Assembly (NCBI GenBank): GCA_002717365.1
Contig: PBDJ01000006.1
Location: forward strand, 6,751-41,862
DNA: 35,112 nt
From: Acidimicrobiaceae bacterium
Lineage (GTDB): Bacteria; Actinomycetota; Acidimicrobiia; Acidimicrobiales; MedAcidi-G1
Direction: 5' to 3'
The position numbers and the translations under genes were made by a program. Below the pieces are notes generated by a model. The model saw nothing but the letters and a program-made list of their open reading frames with translations. It ran no database searches and was not told the origin of the DNA. Shown in pieces: positions 1 through 6,976 of this stretch. Numbering within the stretch: position 1 is the first letter of the stretch; every line of letters starts with the position of its first letter.

Positions 1-47
1 GTTCGTGAGGAAACCGTTTCGCGGGCTCCTGTGGTCTACTCATAGGG

Positions 48-818
48 ATGGATCATTCCGAACCCTCCGACCATGTGGCATCGAACCGGATCGTCTGGGA
101 CAGCTGGGCTGACGAGTATGTGGCGGCTGGCCGGCGGGGCTGGGGCGACGATCAGCCCCGGTGGGGGCTTTACGGCATCCCAGAGTCTGCGGTTGGATTG
201 ATCGAACCCTTCGATGGTGGCGATGTGATCGAGTTGGGGTGTGGAACGGCTTACGTTTCGGCGTGGCTAGCGCGACGGGGCGGACAACCGGTCGGGATCG
301 ACAACTCGGCGGCACAACTGGCAACTGCGGCGAGTCTCCAGAAAGAGTTCGACCTACGGTTTCCGCTCATTCATGGCGACGCGGAGAGGTTGCCGTTCGC
401 CGACGAGAGCTTCGATTTTGCGATCTCCGAGTACGGAGCGGCCATCTGGTGTGATCCGTACCGGTGGCTTCCCGAGGCGGCGAGAGTGCTACGCCCCGGA
501 GGCCGCCTGGCGTTCCTGGGGAACTCCGTGTTGATGACACTTTGCGTGTTCGATGACAACGAGCCAGCCAGTGACCGATTGCAGCGCCCACAATTCGGCA
601 TGTATCGCTATGAGTGGCCCGACGATCTGGAGGTCGAGTTCCACATCTCCCATGGTGACCGGATCCGGCTCTTGCGCGCCTGCGGGTTCGAAGTCGAGAA
701 CCTCATCGAACTTCAACCACCTGTCGACGCCGAAGAAACCCGCTATCCGTTCGTGAACCTCGACTGGGCGAGGCAATGGCCGATCGAAGAAGCGTGGATC
801 GTCCGCAAGACGGGTTAA
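48..818 (+). CDS. Class I SAM-dependent methyltransferase
   Basis: A 256-residue cytosolic protein with a Rossmann-type methyltransferase fold. Motif I, VIELGCGTAYVSAWLA, lies near residue 60 and binds S-adenosylmethionine. The acidic end of strand 2 (VGID, near residue 83) and the motif GDAERLPFADESFDFAIS (near 110-127) match the Methyltransf_11/UbiE-like family, as does ARVLRPGGRLAF (near 145). The ATG follows TACTCATAGGG, so translation may be leaderless or nearly so; no good Shine-Dalgarno is visible. The gene converges on the F420 enzyme that ends 10 bp further on. Substrate is unknown; the family covers small molecules, quinones and some RNA or protein targets. The fold assignment is confident and the substrate is not assigned. 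Confidence 0.9.
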   Translation: MDHSEPSDHVASNRIVWDSWADEYVAAGRRGWGDDQPRWGLYGIPESAVGLIEPFDGGDVIELGCGTAYVSAWLARRGGQPVGIDNSAAQLATAASLQKEFDLRFPLIHGDAERLPFADESFDFAISEYGAAIWCDPYRWLPEAARVLRPGGRLAFLGNSVLMTLCVFDDNEPASDRLQRPQFGMYRYEWPDDLEVEFHISHGDRIRLLRACGFEVENLIELQPPVDAEETRYPFVNLDWARQWPIEEAWIVRKTG

Positions 819-827
819 CCAGGGCAG

Positions 828-1361
828 CTAGAGAGACACTTCCCGGGTGTCGGTTTCGAGGACGAAGACCCGAATGACACGGTGGTCAGCCCTCATCCGG
901 TATTTGGCGAAGCCGGGGTAGACGCCACGGGCCAAATCAAAGACCTGATCGGTCTCTGCCTCAGTGGCCCGGCGGGCGACCACTTCCACGGAACGGCCCC
1001 GGTATCCGACGGTTGCCGACGGATCGGCCTCGAGGTTGTACACCCAGCCAGGTGTGTTCTTCTGGCCGTAGTTGGACCCGATCACCGCAAGGTCTTCTCC
1101 CACCGGGATGCCGAGAAGCGGCATGGTCCGGCGCTTCCCGGTCTTTGCCCCAGTAGTGGTGAACATCACCACTGGCAACCCTGCCAGGAGGGCTGGAACG
1201 GTCAGCCGACCTCCAGAGACCTTGAACAGTGCCTTGTCCTGTTGGTAAAGGGTCTTGGAAAACAGCCACGCCATGGGTGGCGTCGAGGTCACCGCCTGGA
1301 CCATCCGTTGTAGAGCGTTGGCTGGTTTCACTTCAAAGCCCAACTCGCGCAGTGCGCCCAT
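828..1361 (-). CDS. Deazaflavin (F420)-dependent nitroreductase family protein, DDN-like
   Basis: A 177-residue protein of the split-beta-barrel DDN/nitroreductase family, which uses reduced coenzyme F420 in actinobacteria. The core runs from FTTTGAKTGKRRTMPL (about residues 67-82) through GEDLAVIGSNYGQKNTPGWVYNLEADP (about 88-114), the usual cofactor-binding stretch, to VYPGFAKYRMRADHRVIRVFVLE at the C-terminus. The ATG has a strong GGGAGGTGA Shine-Dalgarno 5 bases upstream. Members reduce quinones, nitroimidazoles or other electrophiles, and the native substrate cannot be read from sequence. The LLM oxidoreductase nearby is a second F420-type enzyme, which supports an F420-producing host. 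Family assignment is secure. Confidence 0.92.
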   Translation of the reverse strand: MGALRELGFEVKPANALQRMVQAVTSTPPMAWLFSKTLYQQDKALFKVSGGRLTVPALLAGLPVVMFTTTGAKTGKRRTMPLLGIPVGEDLAVIGSNYGQKNTPGWVYNLEADPSATVGYRGRSVEVVARRATEAETDQVFDLARGVYPGFAKYRMRADHRVIRVFVLETDTREVSL

Positions 1362-1480
1362 AGCTCACCTCCCAGCAAGAAGTTAACCACTAGCTGGCCG
1401 GACGGTCCCCGTGGGGAACCCCGAGACTGACGCGACCTGTCGAATACATCACCCGAGTTGAAAGCGGCATTGCGGTTCTC

Positions 1481-2410
1481 TCAACTGTCGGAACACGCGG
1501 TATAGAGCCGGTCCTTGAAGGCGGCTTCGTCGACACGCCACACCACGCGAATGTTCGGGGGCTCAGAGTTGATCCGACGATCAGGGAGCGTGGCACCACG
1601 GGTCGGTCCGTCGAGACCAACCACCAGCCGTTCTTCGGTCGCTTCGGTGACGATCGAGTCATCGAGGGCGACGGCCATGGCGACAGGATCGGGGAAGTCC
1701 ATTCCCTCCAGGCCATTGGCACGGCAGAACTTTTCGACCTCTGCGTTGATGTCAACCGCGAACCGGCCCAGCCGACCGCACGACCGCAGCCGTTCCGTCT
1801 CCGGAGGAGTCATCACCGCGTAAATCCGGCTGATGTTCCACCCGATCATGGTCTTTGCCCCGGCAGCCTCGAACACGGCCGTGGCTGCCTCGGGATCGGC
1901 CCAGACGTTGTACTCCCCGACAGGGTTGACGTTGCCCACCCCGTCAGGCGAGCCGGCCATCAGGTAGGTGTGCACAAACCGGGAGAGGAAGTCAGGATCC
2001 TCGGCGAGAGCCGAGGCAATGTTGGTAAGCGGACCCAGGGTGACCAACGTGTGCTGGTTTGGTTCTTTGGTGGCCACCCGAAGCAGAGCGTCCACAGCGC
2101 TTTCAGGTTCCGGCTCGCGTGACGGTGCTGGCAGGTCGGCGCCGCCCATTCCGTCTTCACCGTGCACCATCTGTGCAGTTTCAAGAGGTCGGAAAAGAGG
2201 CTGGTCGGCCCCTACATGAACGGGCACGGTTGCGTGATCAACAAGATCCAGGGTGACGATGGCGTTACGCACGGCCAGGTTCTGTGGGACGTTGCCGGCG
2301 ACGACGGTGACCATCCGGACGTCGACCGAAGGATCCCGAGCCGCCAACACGAGAGCGACCGCATCGTCAGAGGCAGTGTCGGTGTCGACAATGAAGCTCC
2401 GCATCGTCAT
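1481..2410 (-). CDS. Inosine/uridine-preferring nucleoside hydrolase
   Basis: A 309-residue protein that hydrolyses the N-glycosidic bond of nucleosides to a base and ribose. The N-terminal DTDTASDDAVAL (residues 9-20) is the family's Asp-rich calcium and ribose site. Other landmarks are TLVTLGPLTNIASAL (about 119-133) and a late DPVAMAVALD (about 241-250) that carries the usual C-terminal Asp. Length is typical. Its ATG overlaps the stop of the upstream cupin gene as ATGA, so the two are probably translationally coupled. A second ATG lies two codons inside. The role is likely salvage of exogenous nucleosides. The partner gene suggests a joint but unknown pathway. Confidence 0.93.
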   Translation of the reverse strand: MTMRSFIVDTDTASDDAVALVLAARDPSVDVRMVTVVAGNVPQNLAVRNAIVTLDLVDHATVPVHVGADQPLFRPLETAQMVHGEDGMGGADLPAPSREPEPESAVDALLRVATKEPNQHTLVTLGPLTNIASALAEDPDFLSRFVHTYLMAGSPDGVGNVNPVGEYNVWADPEAATAVFEAAGAKTMIGWNISRIYAVMTPPETERLRSCGRLGRFAVDINAEVEKFCRANGLEGMDFPDPVAMAVALDDSIVTEATEERLVVGLDGPTRGATLPDRRINSEPPNIRVVWRVDEAAFKDRLYTACSDS

Positions 2411-2931
2411 GTCGAATATTCGGGTGCCTCAGAGGCGCCGGTCTCCACCGAGGCATCCGAAGTGTCCGGCCGGGCGTTACGTACGGCGAGGTACTCCTTG
2501 TGGTCCTGGTAGTTCCCGTCGATGACGAAACCCCAGCCGCGACCGTGTGGCTTTCCGGCAGCGAAGATCGTCCACACCGGACGGTCGCCCCGGGTGCTGA
2601 CAATGCGGTGGATGGTGTCGGCGTCGATCCGGTTGACCTGCCCCGGGCGGTACCTGCGCACATCGTCACCATACGGACCGCGCTCTTCGACGTAGCTGCC
2701 CTTCACAATCAGGCTGCGCGACCACGAGAACGGATGGGTATGGGGATAAGGGTCCCGGTCAGGAAGGTTGATGGAATGCAAGAAAATCGAAACGAACGGC
2801 GTGTCGAATCGCCACCGCTCCAGATAAACCCGCTCCGGTTCGACAACGTCATAGATCAGTTGCCGTCGGGCAAACGACCAACGCCATTCACCATCGACCA
2901 GATTCTCGCTGCGACGCCAACCCCATTTCAC
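2407..2931 (-). CDS. Small cupin-fold protein, function unknown
   Basis: A 174-residue protein I assign to the cupin-like group of bacterial and phage hypotheticals. What can be seen is a HTHPFSWSRSLIVKGSYVEE stretch (about residues 63-82) with a His-x-His metal-ligand candidate. A second segment, RIDADTIHRIVSTRGDRPVWTIF (about 98-120), carries the third His expected in the second cupin motif. It then ends with GKPHGRGWGFV. The start is GTG and no ATG fits. The gene is first in a two-gene operon with the nucleoside hydrolase (4-bp overlap) and divergent from the LLM oxidoreductase, with a palindrome in between. No reaction is assigned; a metal-dependent isomerase, dioxygenase or binding protein is possible. 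Confidence 0.72.
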   Translation of the reverse strand: MKWGWRRSENLVDGEWRWSFARRQLIYDVVEPERVYLERWRFDTPFVSIFLHSINLPDRDPYPHTHPFSWSRSLIVKGSYVEERGPYGDDVRRYRPGQVNRIDADTIHRIVSTRGDRPVWTIFAAGKPHGRGWGFVIDGNYQDHKEYLAVRNARPDTSDASVETGASEAPEYST

Positions 2932-3014
2932 TACGACTCAGGGTAACGAACGACTCCCTAGATTTCAGATCCGCACCTCACGGCTGATCGGATGGCTACT
3001 GATTCTCCAAAGGC

Positions 3015-3032
3015 TGGTTGAATGATCAACCA
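3015..3032. promoter_or_regulatory. Palindromic candidate operator between divergent genes
   Basis: TGGTTGAATGATCAACCA has perfect 7-bp arms around a 4-bp centre. It lies 33 bp before the LLM oxidoreductase ATG and 83 bp before the cupin GTG, so one dimeric regulator could serve both directions. No regulator gene sits beside it. It could instead be a short RNA hairpin in the + transcript. Confidence 0.4.
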
Positions 3033-3064
3033 ACAACGATCGAAGCGACCCACAGGAACCATCC

Positions 3065-4033
3065 ATGACCCGTCTCGGCTACCAGATCCCAAACTTCACC
3101 TACCCCGATGCTTCGGAAGCGGACATTTTCGACTCCGTTATTGCGCAGGCCAAGGCGGCAGAAGCTGCCGGTTTCGACAGAGTTTTCGTAATGGACCACT
3201 TCTACCAACTCCCAGGACTCGGGGCTCCTGAAGAGCCAATGCTCGAGTGCTACTCGGTCCTATCCGCACTCGCTCAACACACCGAGACAGTCCGACTCGC
3301 TGCACTGGTGACCGGTAACACCTACCGGCATCCCACCCTGCTGGCCAAGACGGTGACCGCTCTCGATCACCTCTCGTCAGGCAGGGCGACGCTGGGGATC
3401 GGTGCCGGGTGGTTCCAACTCGAACACGACTCCCTCGGCTTTGAGTTCGGCACGTTCACCGACCGGTTCGAGAAGCTCGAAGAGGCACTGCAGATCGTGA
3501 TCCCGATGCTTCGCGGAGAGAAGGTGAGTTTCGCGGGGAAGCACTATCAGGTCTCCGACGCGGTCAACTCCCCTCGGCCTGTTTCCCGTATCCCGATCAT
3601 GATCGGAGGCAGTGGTGAGAAGAAGACGTTGCGGATGGTCGCCCAGTACGCCGACGAGTCCAACCTCTCGAGCGGTCCGATCAACGAGATCCCACACAAA
3701 CTCGAGGTTCTTGAGGAGCACTGCGAACGTCTAGGCCGCGACCGATCAGAGATCGTCGTTACGAAACTGCAGATGGTCTGCGTGGCCCCAACCATGGAAG
3801 AAGCAGAATCGGACCTGCGCGAGGTTGGAGCAGCAAAAGGATGGTCCGACGAGGTCATCGAGATGGCCAAGATGATCCTGATCTACGGCGATCCCGACAC
3901 TGTCGGAGAAAAACTCCAAGCCTGCATGGACACCGGCATCGACGGGATGACCATCAACCTTGCCGCCAACGGTCACAAGACCGAACGCATCGGTCTCCTC
4001 GGCGAAATTGGATTGGCAGCAACAGCGAGTTGA
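3065..4033 (+). CDS. LLM-class F420-dependent oxidoreductase
   Basis: A 322-residue bacterial-luciferase-like TIM-barrel oxidoreductase. The start reads MTRLGYQIPNFTYPD, followed by FDRVFVMDHFYQLP (about 39-52), RLAALVTGNTYRHPTLLAKTV (about 78-98) and LSSGRATLGIGAGW (about 104-117), all standard landmarks of the F420-dependent LLM subfamily. RIPIMIGGSGEKKTLRMVA (about 175-193) is the usual late loop. The start ATG has an AGGA Shine-Dalgarno 8 bases upstream. Members transfer hydride between reduced F420 and carbonyl or enone substrates. The closest characterised groups are mycobacterial F420-dependent reductases, but the substrate cannot be inferred. The gene stands alone on its strand, with a palindromic site in its promoter region. 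Confidence 0.92.
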   Translation: MTRLGYQIPNFTYPDASEADIFDSVIAQAKAAEAAGFDRVFVMDHFYQLPGLGAPEEPMLECYSVLSALAQHTETVRLAALVTGNTYRHPTLLAKTVTALDHLSSGRATLGIGAGWFQLEHDSLGFEFGTFTDRFEKLEEALQIVIPMLRGEKVSFAGKHYQVSDAVNSPRPVSRIPIMIGGSGEKKTLRMVAQYADESNLSSGPINEIPHKLEVLEEHCERLGRDRSEIVVTKLQMVCVAPTMEEAESDLREVGAAKGWSDEVIEMAKMILIYGDPDTVGEKLQACMDTGIDGMTINLAANGHKTERIGLLGEIGLAATAS

Positions 4034-4055
4034 TAATTGGCGTTCTGATTCTCGC

Positions 4056-4919
4056 TCAACACGCCCGGCTTCCAGCTAATGCCAGCGCCGCTCGATCTGC
4101 CGGGGTGATCGAAGAGTTCAGGGCGATCACGGGGTACATGTAGCTGTCAGGGTTGTTGGAGTGCCCGATTCCGAAAACGTGCGAGAGCTCGTGGGCGATG
4201 GCCATCTTCTTAGACAACCTGTCAATCTCACCTTCGGGCATGGTGTCGAAGAGGCTGCTCGAGAGTCGAATCCTGGTGCTTCGCGGGGTTTGTTGACCAC
4301 GCTTATGGGTGGCCCACATCGTTGCGGCTGCGAGTTCACTCGGACGCATCAGCGTGTTCTCCTTGTCGACCCAGTGGATGGCAATGATGTTGTCGCCAGG
4401 CGTGGAGATTCGCTGCGCTGCTGTTGAGAACTCCTCGCCCCGTTCGCTCGACCCTTTGGTCACAACGACGTCTAGACCGGTTAGTTCCTTCAGGCTCAGG
4501 AGGACCGAGATGGTTGCGCTTCTCATCTGGGCACGAGTCGCCGCTGGAATATCTTGATCAATGAAGATCTCAGTGGTGATTCTCGTGCACTGCGGCCAGA
4601 GCAGGTTGCCGAATCGATTCGACACGGATGGATTGCTCCCTGCCAGGTCAAGTTCGGAGATGAAGTTTCCCGATCCGGTCGGGTAGGTCGCGAGCAATTT
4701 CGCTGCATCCCAGTCCAACTCGACGCGGATGTTTCCTTCTTTAATCGCTGGTGACCAGGATTTCCCGTCCAGGGTGAAGTTGTAACGAAGTGCGACCTCG
4801 GGTTCCTTCTGTCCCGGCCTGGCTAGGAAGCCGACTAGCACCAGGCCGGCAACTATGCCGGCCAGAAGCAGCGAGATCCGCTTGAGTAGGCGGCGACGGT
4901 CCTCAGGGCTTCTGGTCAT
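4056..4919 (-). CDS. Membrane-anchored or secreted metzincin-type zinc protease
   Basis: A 287-residue protein with a basic N-terminus (RSPEDRRRLLKR) and one hydrophobic segment (about 16-33), i.e. a signal anchor or uncleaved signal peptide. Near residue 236 it carries HELSHVFGIGHS, the HExxHxxGxxH zinc site of metzincins. After it comes NNPDSYMYPVI, where the Met fits the Met-turn. The upstream half (TTEIFIDQDIP) resembles the start of matrixin-like catalytic domains. No propeptide Cys switch is obvious. The 3' end is 22 bp from the LLM gene on the opposite strand. Its first 11 codons and upstream region are duplicated about 2 kb away, upstream of the monooxygenase. Substrate unknown; probably extracytoplasmic proteolysis. 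Confidence 0.8.
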   Translation of the reverse strand: MTRSPEDRRRLLKRISLLLAGIVAGLVLVGFLARPGQKEPEVALRYNFTLDGKSWSPAIKEGNIRVELDWDAAKLLATYPTGSGNFISELDLAGSNPSVSNRFGNLLWPQCTRITTEIFIDQDIPAATRAQMRSATISVLLSLKELTGLDVVVTKGSSERGEEFSTAAQRISTPGDNIIAIHWVDKENTLMRPSELAAATMWATHKRGQQTPRSTRIRLSSSLFDTMPEGEIDRLSKKMAIAHELSHVFGIGHSNNPDSYMYPVIALNSSITPADRAALALAGSRAC

Positions 4920-4973
4920 TGGATGTCTGGTTCCGTCAGGTCAATCGAGGATCGGGTTCAGTGCATGAACCAC
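4886..4973. repeat. Direct repeat copy A, flanking the monooxygenase gene
   Basis: An 88-bp sequence that recurs at 6866-6962 in the same orientation, exactly 1980 bp away. The copies differ by four substitutions and a 9-bp gap. It spans the first 11 codons of the metzincin gene, its upstream region and a small hairpin (GTTCA-TGCAC-TGAAC on the minus strand), and begins 14 bp beyond the monooxygenase stop codon. This is the intact copy, since the protease frame continues through it. Confidence 0.9.
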
Positions 4974-4987
4974 TGTTCCGCCGGGGG

Positions 4988-6817
4988 TCAGTTGGTGAAC
5001 TCCAACCCGTCGAAGTTCCCGTTGGCTCGCCAACCTTCGAGGAGTTGGAAGAACTCGATGGATCCGCCCCCGTAGGGCGCGGCCTGGATGGCGCTTGGTT
5101 CGCGGGCTTGCCCTTCGTTGTTGTAGTAGCCGGGGGTGCAGTCCGCGCCGCCGAGCGCTCCCATGGCGCCGAGGCCTTTTTCGACGATGGTGGCTACCCA
5201 TGCTTCTTCGCCTTGTTCGGACACTTCGACGGTGGCCGCTCCCTGGCGGAGGGCGTGGCCGATGATGTGGGCCAGGTGGGTGGAGAGTTCGTCGAGGAGG
5301 TGCGGGAAGTTCGCGGTGAACGCGGCTTGGCTGATTTGCATGAAGAAGCAGTTCGGGAACCCGCGGCTCTGCATGCCGTGCAGCGTCGACATGCCGGTGG
5401 CCCATTTTTCGGACAGGGTCTGGCCGCGGCTTCCGATGATTTCGTAGCCGGCCCGGCGGGCGTAGGAGGTTCCCACTTCAAAGCCGGTGGCGAAGATGAT
5501 GCAGTCGACTTCGTATTCGACTCCGTCGACCACCAGGCCGTGTTCGGTGATCCGGTCGACGCCTTTCCCGGCGGTGTCGACGAGTTCCACGTTGGGTCGG
5601 TTGAACGCCGGTAGGTACTCGTCGTTGAACGTGGGGCGTTTGCAGAACATCCGGTAGTAGGGCTTGAGTTTCTCAGCGATTTCCGGGGAGTCGACGAGGC
5701 CATCGACCCGGGATCGGATTTCGTTCATCTTGTCGAAGTTCGCCATCTCGAGGATCTCGGCAATGTCGGCGCTGCCGTTGGCTTGGGCGTCGCGGAAGCG
5801 GCGGATCATCATGCCGATCAGATCGGTCCACCCGTCGTCGACCAGGTCTTCGGTTTGGGGAACGCCGGAGACGAGGCCGTTGAAGTTCTCCATTCGCTGT
5901 TTCTGCCATCCGGGTTGAAGACCGGCGACCCATTGGGAGTCGGTGGGTTCGTTGCCTCGCACATCCACCGACGAGGGGGTGCGTTGGAACACGTAGAGGT
6001 GCTGGGCTGTCTCGCCGAGAAACGGCACGCATTGGATGGCGCTGGCACCGGTGCCGATTACCGCGACCCGCTTGTCGCCCAGCCGGTCAAGGTTCCCGTC
6101 GGGCCCGCCGCCGGTGTAGTCGTAGTCCCATCGGCTGGTGTGGAACGCGTGGCCTTGGAAGTCGCTGATGCCGGGGATGCCGGGGAGTTTCGGCCGGTTG
6201 AGGGGCCCGTTGGCCATGGCCACGAACCGGGCTCGCAGAGCGTCGCCCCGGTTGGTGGCGACGATCCACCGGGCGGCGTCTTCGTCCCAGGTCATGCCGG
6301 TGACTTCCGTTTGGAACATCACCCCGTCGTAGAGCCGGTAGTGCTCGCCGAGACGCCGGCTGTAGTCGAGGATTTCCCGGGCGTACGAGTATTTCTCCTG
6401 GGGGATGTAGCCGACTTCTTCGAGGAGCGGCAGGTAGATGTAGGACTCGATGTCGCACTGGGCTCCCGGGTACCGGTTCCAGTACCAGGTGCCGCCGAAA
6501 TCGCCGCCTTTTTCGATGATCCGCAGGTCTTCCACGCCGGCTTCGCGGAGGCGGGCTCCCATCTGGAGGCCGCCGAAGCCGCCTCCGACGATGATCACGT
6601 CGACTTCGTCGGTGAGCGGTGGCCGGTCGATGGGAGATTCGACGTACGGGTCGTCGGTGTAGTGGGCGAACTCTCCGACGACCTCTATGTACTGGTCATT
6701 TCCGTCGGCGCGCAGCCGTTTGTCCCGTTCGACGCGGTAGCGGTCCCGCATGGCGTCGGGATCGAAGCGGCCCTCGGCGGGGCTGACGGTTTCAGCCTGT
6801 CGGCTGGTGGTACTCAG
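4988..6817 (-). CDS. Baeyer-Villiger-type flavin monooxygenase
   Basis: An FAD- and NADPH-dependent class B monooxygenase. The FAD Rossmann motif is IIVGGGFGGLQMGARLREAG. It is followed by GTWYWNRYPGAQCD, the Baeyer-Villiger fingerprint FQGHAFHTSRWD and the second nucleotide site VAVIGTGASAIQCVP. The first ATG (6751) gives 587 residues, but coding-like sequence continues upstream in frame through EGRFDPDAM, the usual N-terminal segment of this family. The only plausible initiator before that is CTG at 6817, with AAAGGA 8 bases upstream, giving 609 residues. ATG 6751 remains the conservative alternative. Such enzymes insert oxygen beside ketones or oxidise heteroatoms. The gene sits as a cassette between two direct repeats, suggesting late insertion here. 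Confidence 0.93.
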   Translation of the reverse strand: MSTTSRQAETVSPAEGRFDPDAMRDRYRVERDKRLRADGNDQYIEVVGEFAHYTDDPYVESPIDRPPLTDEVDVIIVGGGFGGLQMGARLREAGVEDLRIIEKGGDFGGTWYWNRYPGAQCDIESYIYLPLLEEVGYIPQEKYSYAREILDYSRRLGEHYRLYDGVMFQTEVTGMTWDEDAARWIVATNRGDALRARFVAMANGPLNRPKLPGIPGISDFQGHAFHTSRWDYDYTGGGPDGNLDRLGDKRVAVIGTGASAIQCVPFLGETAQHLYVFQRTPSSVDVRGNEPTDSQWVAGLQPGWQKQRMENFNGLVSGVPQTEDLVDDGWTDLIGMMIRRFRDAQANGSADIAEILEMANFDKMNEIRSRVDGLVDSPEIAEKLKPYYRMFCKRPTFNDEYLPAFNRPNVELVDTAGKGVDRITEHGLVVDGVEYEVDCIIFATGFEVGTSYARRAGYEIIGSRGQTLSEKWATGMSTLHGMQSRGFPNCFFMQISQAAFTANFPHLLDELSTHLAHIIGHALRQGAATVEVSEQGEEAWVATIVEKGLGAMGALGGADCTPGYYNNEGQAREPSAIQAAPYGGGSIEFFQLLEGWRANGNFDGLEFTN

Positions 6818-6851
6818 CGTTGGGGTCCTTTTCCACGGAACTGTGGTGCTG

Positions 6852-6899
6852 TCAACAAACGCATCGTAGGCGGCGACGGTCCTCAGGGCTTCTGGCCAT
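6852..6899 (-). pseudogene. Remnant 5' end of the metzincin gene
   Basis: Inside the second direct repeat the protease start is preserved as ATG plus ten matching codons, with one conservative difference (Thr2 to Ala). Homology then breaks and the frame ends after 15 codons, reading MARSPEDRRRLRCVC. The break is the repeat boundary. The fragment lies 35 bp before the proposed monooxygenase CTG start, so it may act as an accidental upstream reading frame in that transcript. No protein function is expected. Confidence 0.7.
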
Positions 6900-6962
6900 T
6901 GGATGTCTAGTTCCGTCGGGTCAATCGAGGATCGGGGCGAAGGGGTTCAGCGCATGAACCAC
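6866..6962. repeat. Direct repeat copy B, flanking the monooxygenase gene
   Basis: The partner of 4886-4973, about 95% identical apart from a 9-bp insertion (GCGAAGGGG on the plus strand). It starts 14 bp downstream of the stop of the large surface protein, mirroring the position of copy A relative to the monooxygenase stop. Its hairpin has a slightly longer stem (GGTTCA-TGCGC-TGAACC, minus strand). The simplest order of events is: ancestral surface protein gene, then hairpin and promoter, then protease, with the monooxygenase inserted later together with a duplication of the junction. Confidence 0.9.
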
Positions 6963-6976
6963 CACATACGGCACCA

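Noticed and set aside
5783-6910. Long open frame on the plus strand (375 codons) opposite the monooxygenase
   Set aside because: It is antisense to a gene with unmistakable FAD/NADPH motifs. The long frame is a by-product of GC-biased codons, and its translation shows no domain.
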